DNA from: Deltaproteobacteria bacterium
GTDB lineage: Bacteria; Desulfobacterota; Desulfarculia; Adiutricales; JAGVGV01
Assembly (NCBI GenBank): GCA_015233515.1
Contig: JADFXS010000156.1
Span: forward strand, 1 to 6,662
Direction of reading: 5' to 3'
Length of the DNA stretch: 6,662 bases
Made by a program: the position numbers and the translations under genes. Under the pieces are notes generated by a model that saw nothing but the letters and a program-made list of their open reading frames with translations, was not told the DNA's origin and did no database searches. Below are positions 5,444-6,662 of the stretch, one piece after another. Each line of letters starts with the position of its first letter. Within the stretch, counting starts at the first letter, position 1.

Positions 5444-5458
5444 CCGGGCGGCGCCCGG
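5444..5458. repeat. GC-only hairpin next to an AT-rich block
   Basis: CCGGGC (5444-5449) and GCCCGG (5453-5458) form a perfect six-GC-pair stem with a GGC loop. Immediately before it lies an AT-rich block (about 5424-5440). No T-run follows on either strand, so it is not a standard terminator. The remaining bases to 5585 show no gene or promoter I can support. Confidence 0.45.
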
Positions 5459-5595
5459 CAGGACTCGTAACTAAAAATCGCCAATAATCACCATCGAACG
5501 ACCACCTCTTATGGAACCCAGCGGCGCCTCCGGTTCGGCTTGTCGAAGACACGGATAGCATCCACCCTGAAATGAGTTTGGCAACAAGGAGTTTT

Positions 5596-5643
5596 GTGGC
5601 CATATCCCTAAAAATAGAGAAATTGCTTGTCCACTATCATTGA
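5596..5643 (+). CDS. Possible 15-codon leader ORF overlapping the rluD-like start
   Basis: AAGGAG at 5586-5591 is the best Shine-Dalgarno in the region. Four bases later a GTG (5596) opens a 15-codon frame (product MAISLKIEKLLVHYH) that ends with TGA at 5641-5643, 17 bases inside the rluD-like gene and in a different frame. It could be a leader peptide that couples translation to the downstream TTG start. It could also mark the true start of the gene with a frameshift or sequencing error in between. The product itself resembles no known peptide. Confidence 0.3.
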   Translation: MAISLKIEKLLVHYH

Positions 5644-6601
5644 GATTCAGGTCGCGGCAAGTGATCAGGATGAACGTCTGGACCGTTTTCTAGTCCGCTG
5701 CGCCAACGATTTATCGCGAGCACGAATTCAGGATTTGATCGACCAAGGGTTGGCCAAAGTTGAAGGATTGGTAGCCAAACCCAGCCGAAGGCTCAGAGTC
5801 GGGCAAACGGTGACTCTTATCGTTCCCCCGATTAAACCATCCGACCTTACGCCGGATCCTTCGGTCAATTTCGATATCTTATTTCAAGATCATCACATCA
5901 TCATCATCAACAAACCGGCCGGGCTGGTCGTCCACCCGGCCGCGGGTCACTATGAAGGCACTCTGGTCCATGGTTTGTTGGCGGCATGCCCGGATGTGGA
6001 AGGCGTGGGCGCCGAAGCCAGACCGGGTATTGTTCATCGGCTGGACAAAGACACTTCCGGAATCATGGTGGCGGCGAAAACAGACTTGGCCCACCGCGCT
6101 TTGATTGAAGCCTTCAAGGGAAGGGAGGTCAAGAAATACTATCTAGCCCTATGCCTTCGTCAACCGCCGGCGAATCACGGTTTTGTCAATGCGCCTATCG
6201 GACGCCATCCGTTTAAACGGCAGCAGATGTCGATAAACTCACGAGCCGGCCGAGAAGCGGTTACCGAATACGAGCTTTTATGTCGTTATCCCTTGGGGGT
6301 CAGTCTGGTGGGGTTGCATCTACACACCGGACGGACACACCAAATCAGAGTCCATCTAGCTTCAATCGGCTGTCCGATCCTGGGTGATCGGGTGTATGGC
6401 AAAGGAACGGCCCATTTGACGGATTTGGGGCCTTTGAAATGGTCGGTTCCTCGGCAAATGCTTCATTCCTTTCGGCTGGCTTTTCGGCATCCGATCACTT
6501 TTCAGGATTTGGAATTTGAGGCTGCCTGGCCGGCGGATATGCAAACTCTTATCTGCGCCCTAAAAAATGCCAAGGACCGGGAGTATCAAGATGACCTGTA
6601 A
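5627..6601 (+). CDS. rluD: RluA/RluD-family 23S rRNA pseudouridine synthase
   Basis: These enzymes convert specific uridines to pseudouridine; RluD modifies helix 69 of 23S rRNA (1911/1915/1917 in E. coli), important for subunit joining. The product has 324 residues, matching E. coli RluD at about 326. Residues 15-75 form an S4 RNA-binding domain (DERLDRFL, SRARIQDLIDQGLAKVEG). The catalytic domain follows: IIIINKPAGLVVHPA (91-105), GIVHRLDKDTSGIMVAAKT with catalytic Asp140 (134-152), PIGRHPFKR (190-198) and HTGRTHQIRVH (233-243) followed by HPI-type and GDRVYG segments. The start is TTG at 5627: a TAG at 5615-5617 closes the frame upstream and no ATG or GTG lies at a suitable place, while AGAGA at 5616-5620 offers only a weak ribosome site. 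A short ORF with a better site overlaps this start. Family is certain; RluD rather than RluC or another paralogue is likely from the S4 domain and length. Confidence 0.93.
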   Translation: MSTIIEIQVAASDQDERLDRFLVRCANDLSRARIQDLIDQGLAKVEGLVAKPSRRLRVGQTVTLIVPPIKPSDLTPDPSVNFDILFQDHHIIIINKPAGLVVHPAAGHYEGTLVHGLLAACPDVEGVGAEARPGIVHRLDKDTSGIMVAAKTDLAHRALIEAFKGREVKKYYLALCLRQPPANHGFVNAPIGRHPFKRQQMSINSRAGREAVTEYELLCRYPLGVSLVGLHLHTGRTHQIRVHLASIGCPILGDRVYGKGTAHLTDLGPLKWSVPRQMLHSFRLAFRHPITFQDLEFEAAWPADMQTLICALKNAKDREYQDDL

Positions 6602-6618
6602 ATTGCTGTAATTTATTC

Positions 6619-6647
6619 TTGACAATCGACAATCCCTGGTTTAGACT
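6619..6647 (+). promoter_or_regulatory. Sigma-70-type promoter for a gene beyond the window
   Basis: A perfect TTGACA (6619-6624) is followed after 17 bases by TAGACT (6642-6647, 4 of 6). Transcription would begin near 6654, in the last bases of the window. It starts only 17 bases after the rluD-like stop codon, so the next gene on the + strand probably has its own promoter, with no clear terminator in between. Confidence 0.6.
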
Positions 6648-6662
6648 AACCGCCACGTTAGT

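Noticed and set aside
5444..5458. GC hairpin as the carD or upstream terminator
   Set aside because: No U-run follows on either strand.
5409..5603. 64-codon reverse frame upstream of the rluD-like gene
   Set aside because: It runs across the GC hairpin and AT block, has only a poor ribosome site and shows no domain; likely chance.
1..6662. CRISPR array, transposase, prophage or defence system
   Set aside because: No regularly spaced repeats, no transposase or integrase motifs and no accessory-type genes; all confident genes are housekeeping or energy genes.

Overview
The window looks like ordinary chromosomal DNA from a deltaproteobacterial lineage (Desulfobacterota-like). That placement is inferred from three things: the gene order (L25 of the CTC type, then peptidyl-tRNA hydrolase, then a CarD-type regulator and an RluD-type pseudouridine synthase), a divergent membrane pyrophosphatase, and protein wording typical of that group. 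No species can be named from the sequence alone. All five confident genes lie on the + strand. No mobile element, tRNA, rRNA or CRISPR array is visible.

Layout: (1) 1-219 is the 3' end of the ribosomal protein bL25 gene, cut by the window edge, followed by a strong hairpin at its stop codon. (2) 414-998 is pth. (3) 999-1825 is a long gap of about 830 bases. It holds a perfect 13-bp inverted repeat, a doubtful 91-codon reverse-strand ORF, an AT-rich promoter-like block, and a hairpin-rich leader just before the next gene. (4) 1826-4276 is hppA, a divergent ion-pumping membrane pyrophosphatase of 816 residues with a signal-peptide-like N-terminus, closed by a very strong terminator hairpin. (5) 4277-4681 is an AT-rich promoter region. 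(6) 4682-5179 is a CarD/CdnL-family RNA polymerase-binding regulator. (7) 5180-5626 is a gap rich in nested inverted repeats, including a candidate structured RNA. (8) 5627-6601 is an RluA/RluD-family pseudouridine synthase with a TTG start, preceded by a short overlapping ORF that has a better ribosome binding site. (9) 6602-6662 carries a good sigma-70-like promoter for a gene beyond the window.

Functionally most of the window serves translation and growth: L25 binds 5S rRNA, Pth recycles peptidyl-tRNA, RluD-type enzymes modify 23S rRNA, and CarD stabilises open promoter complexes, classically at rRNA promoters. The pyrophosphatase removes PPi released by biosynthesis and stores its energy as an ion gradient. 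Apart from a possible rplY-pth pair, the genes are widely spaced and probably form separate transcription units. The most interesting material is non-coding: the hppA leader, the nested structure behind carD, and the overlapping start region of the rluD-like gene.
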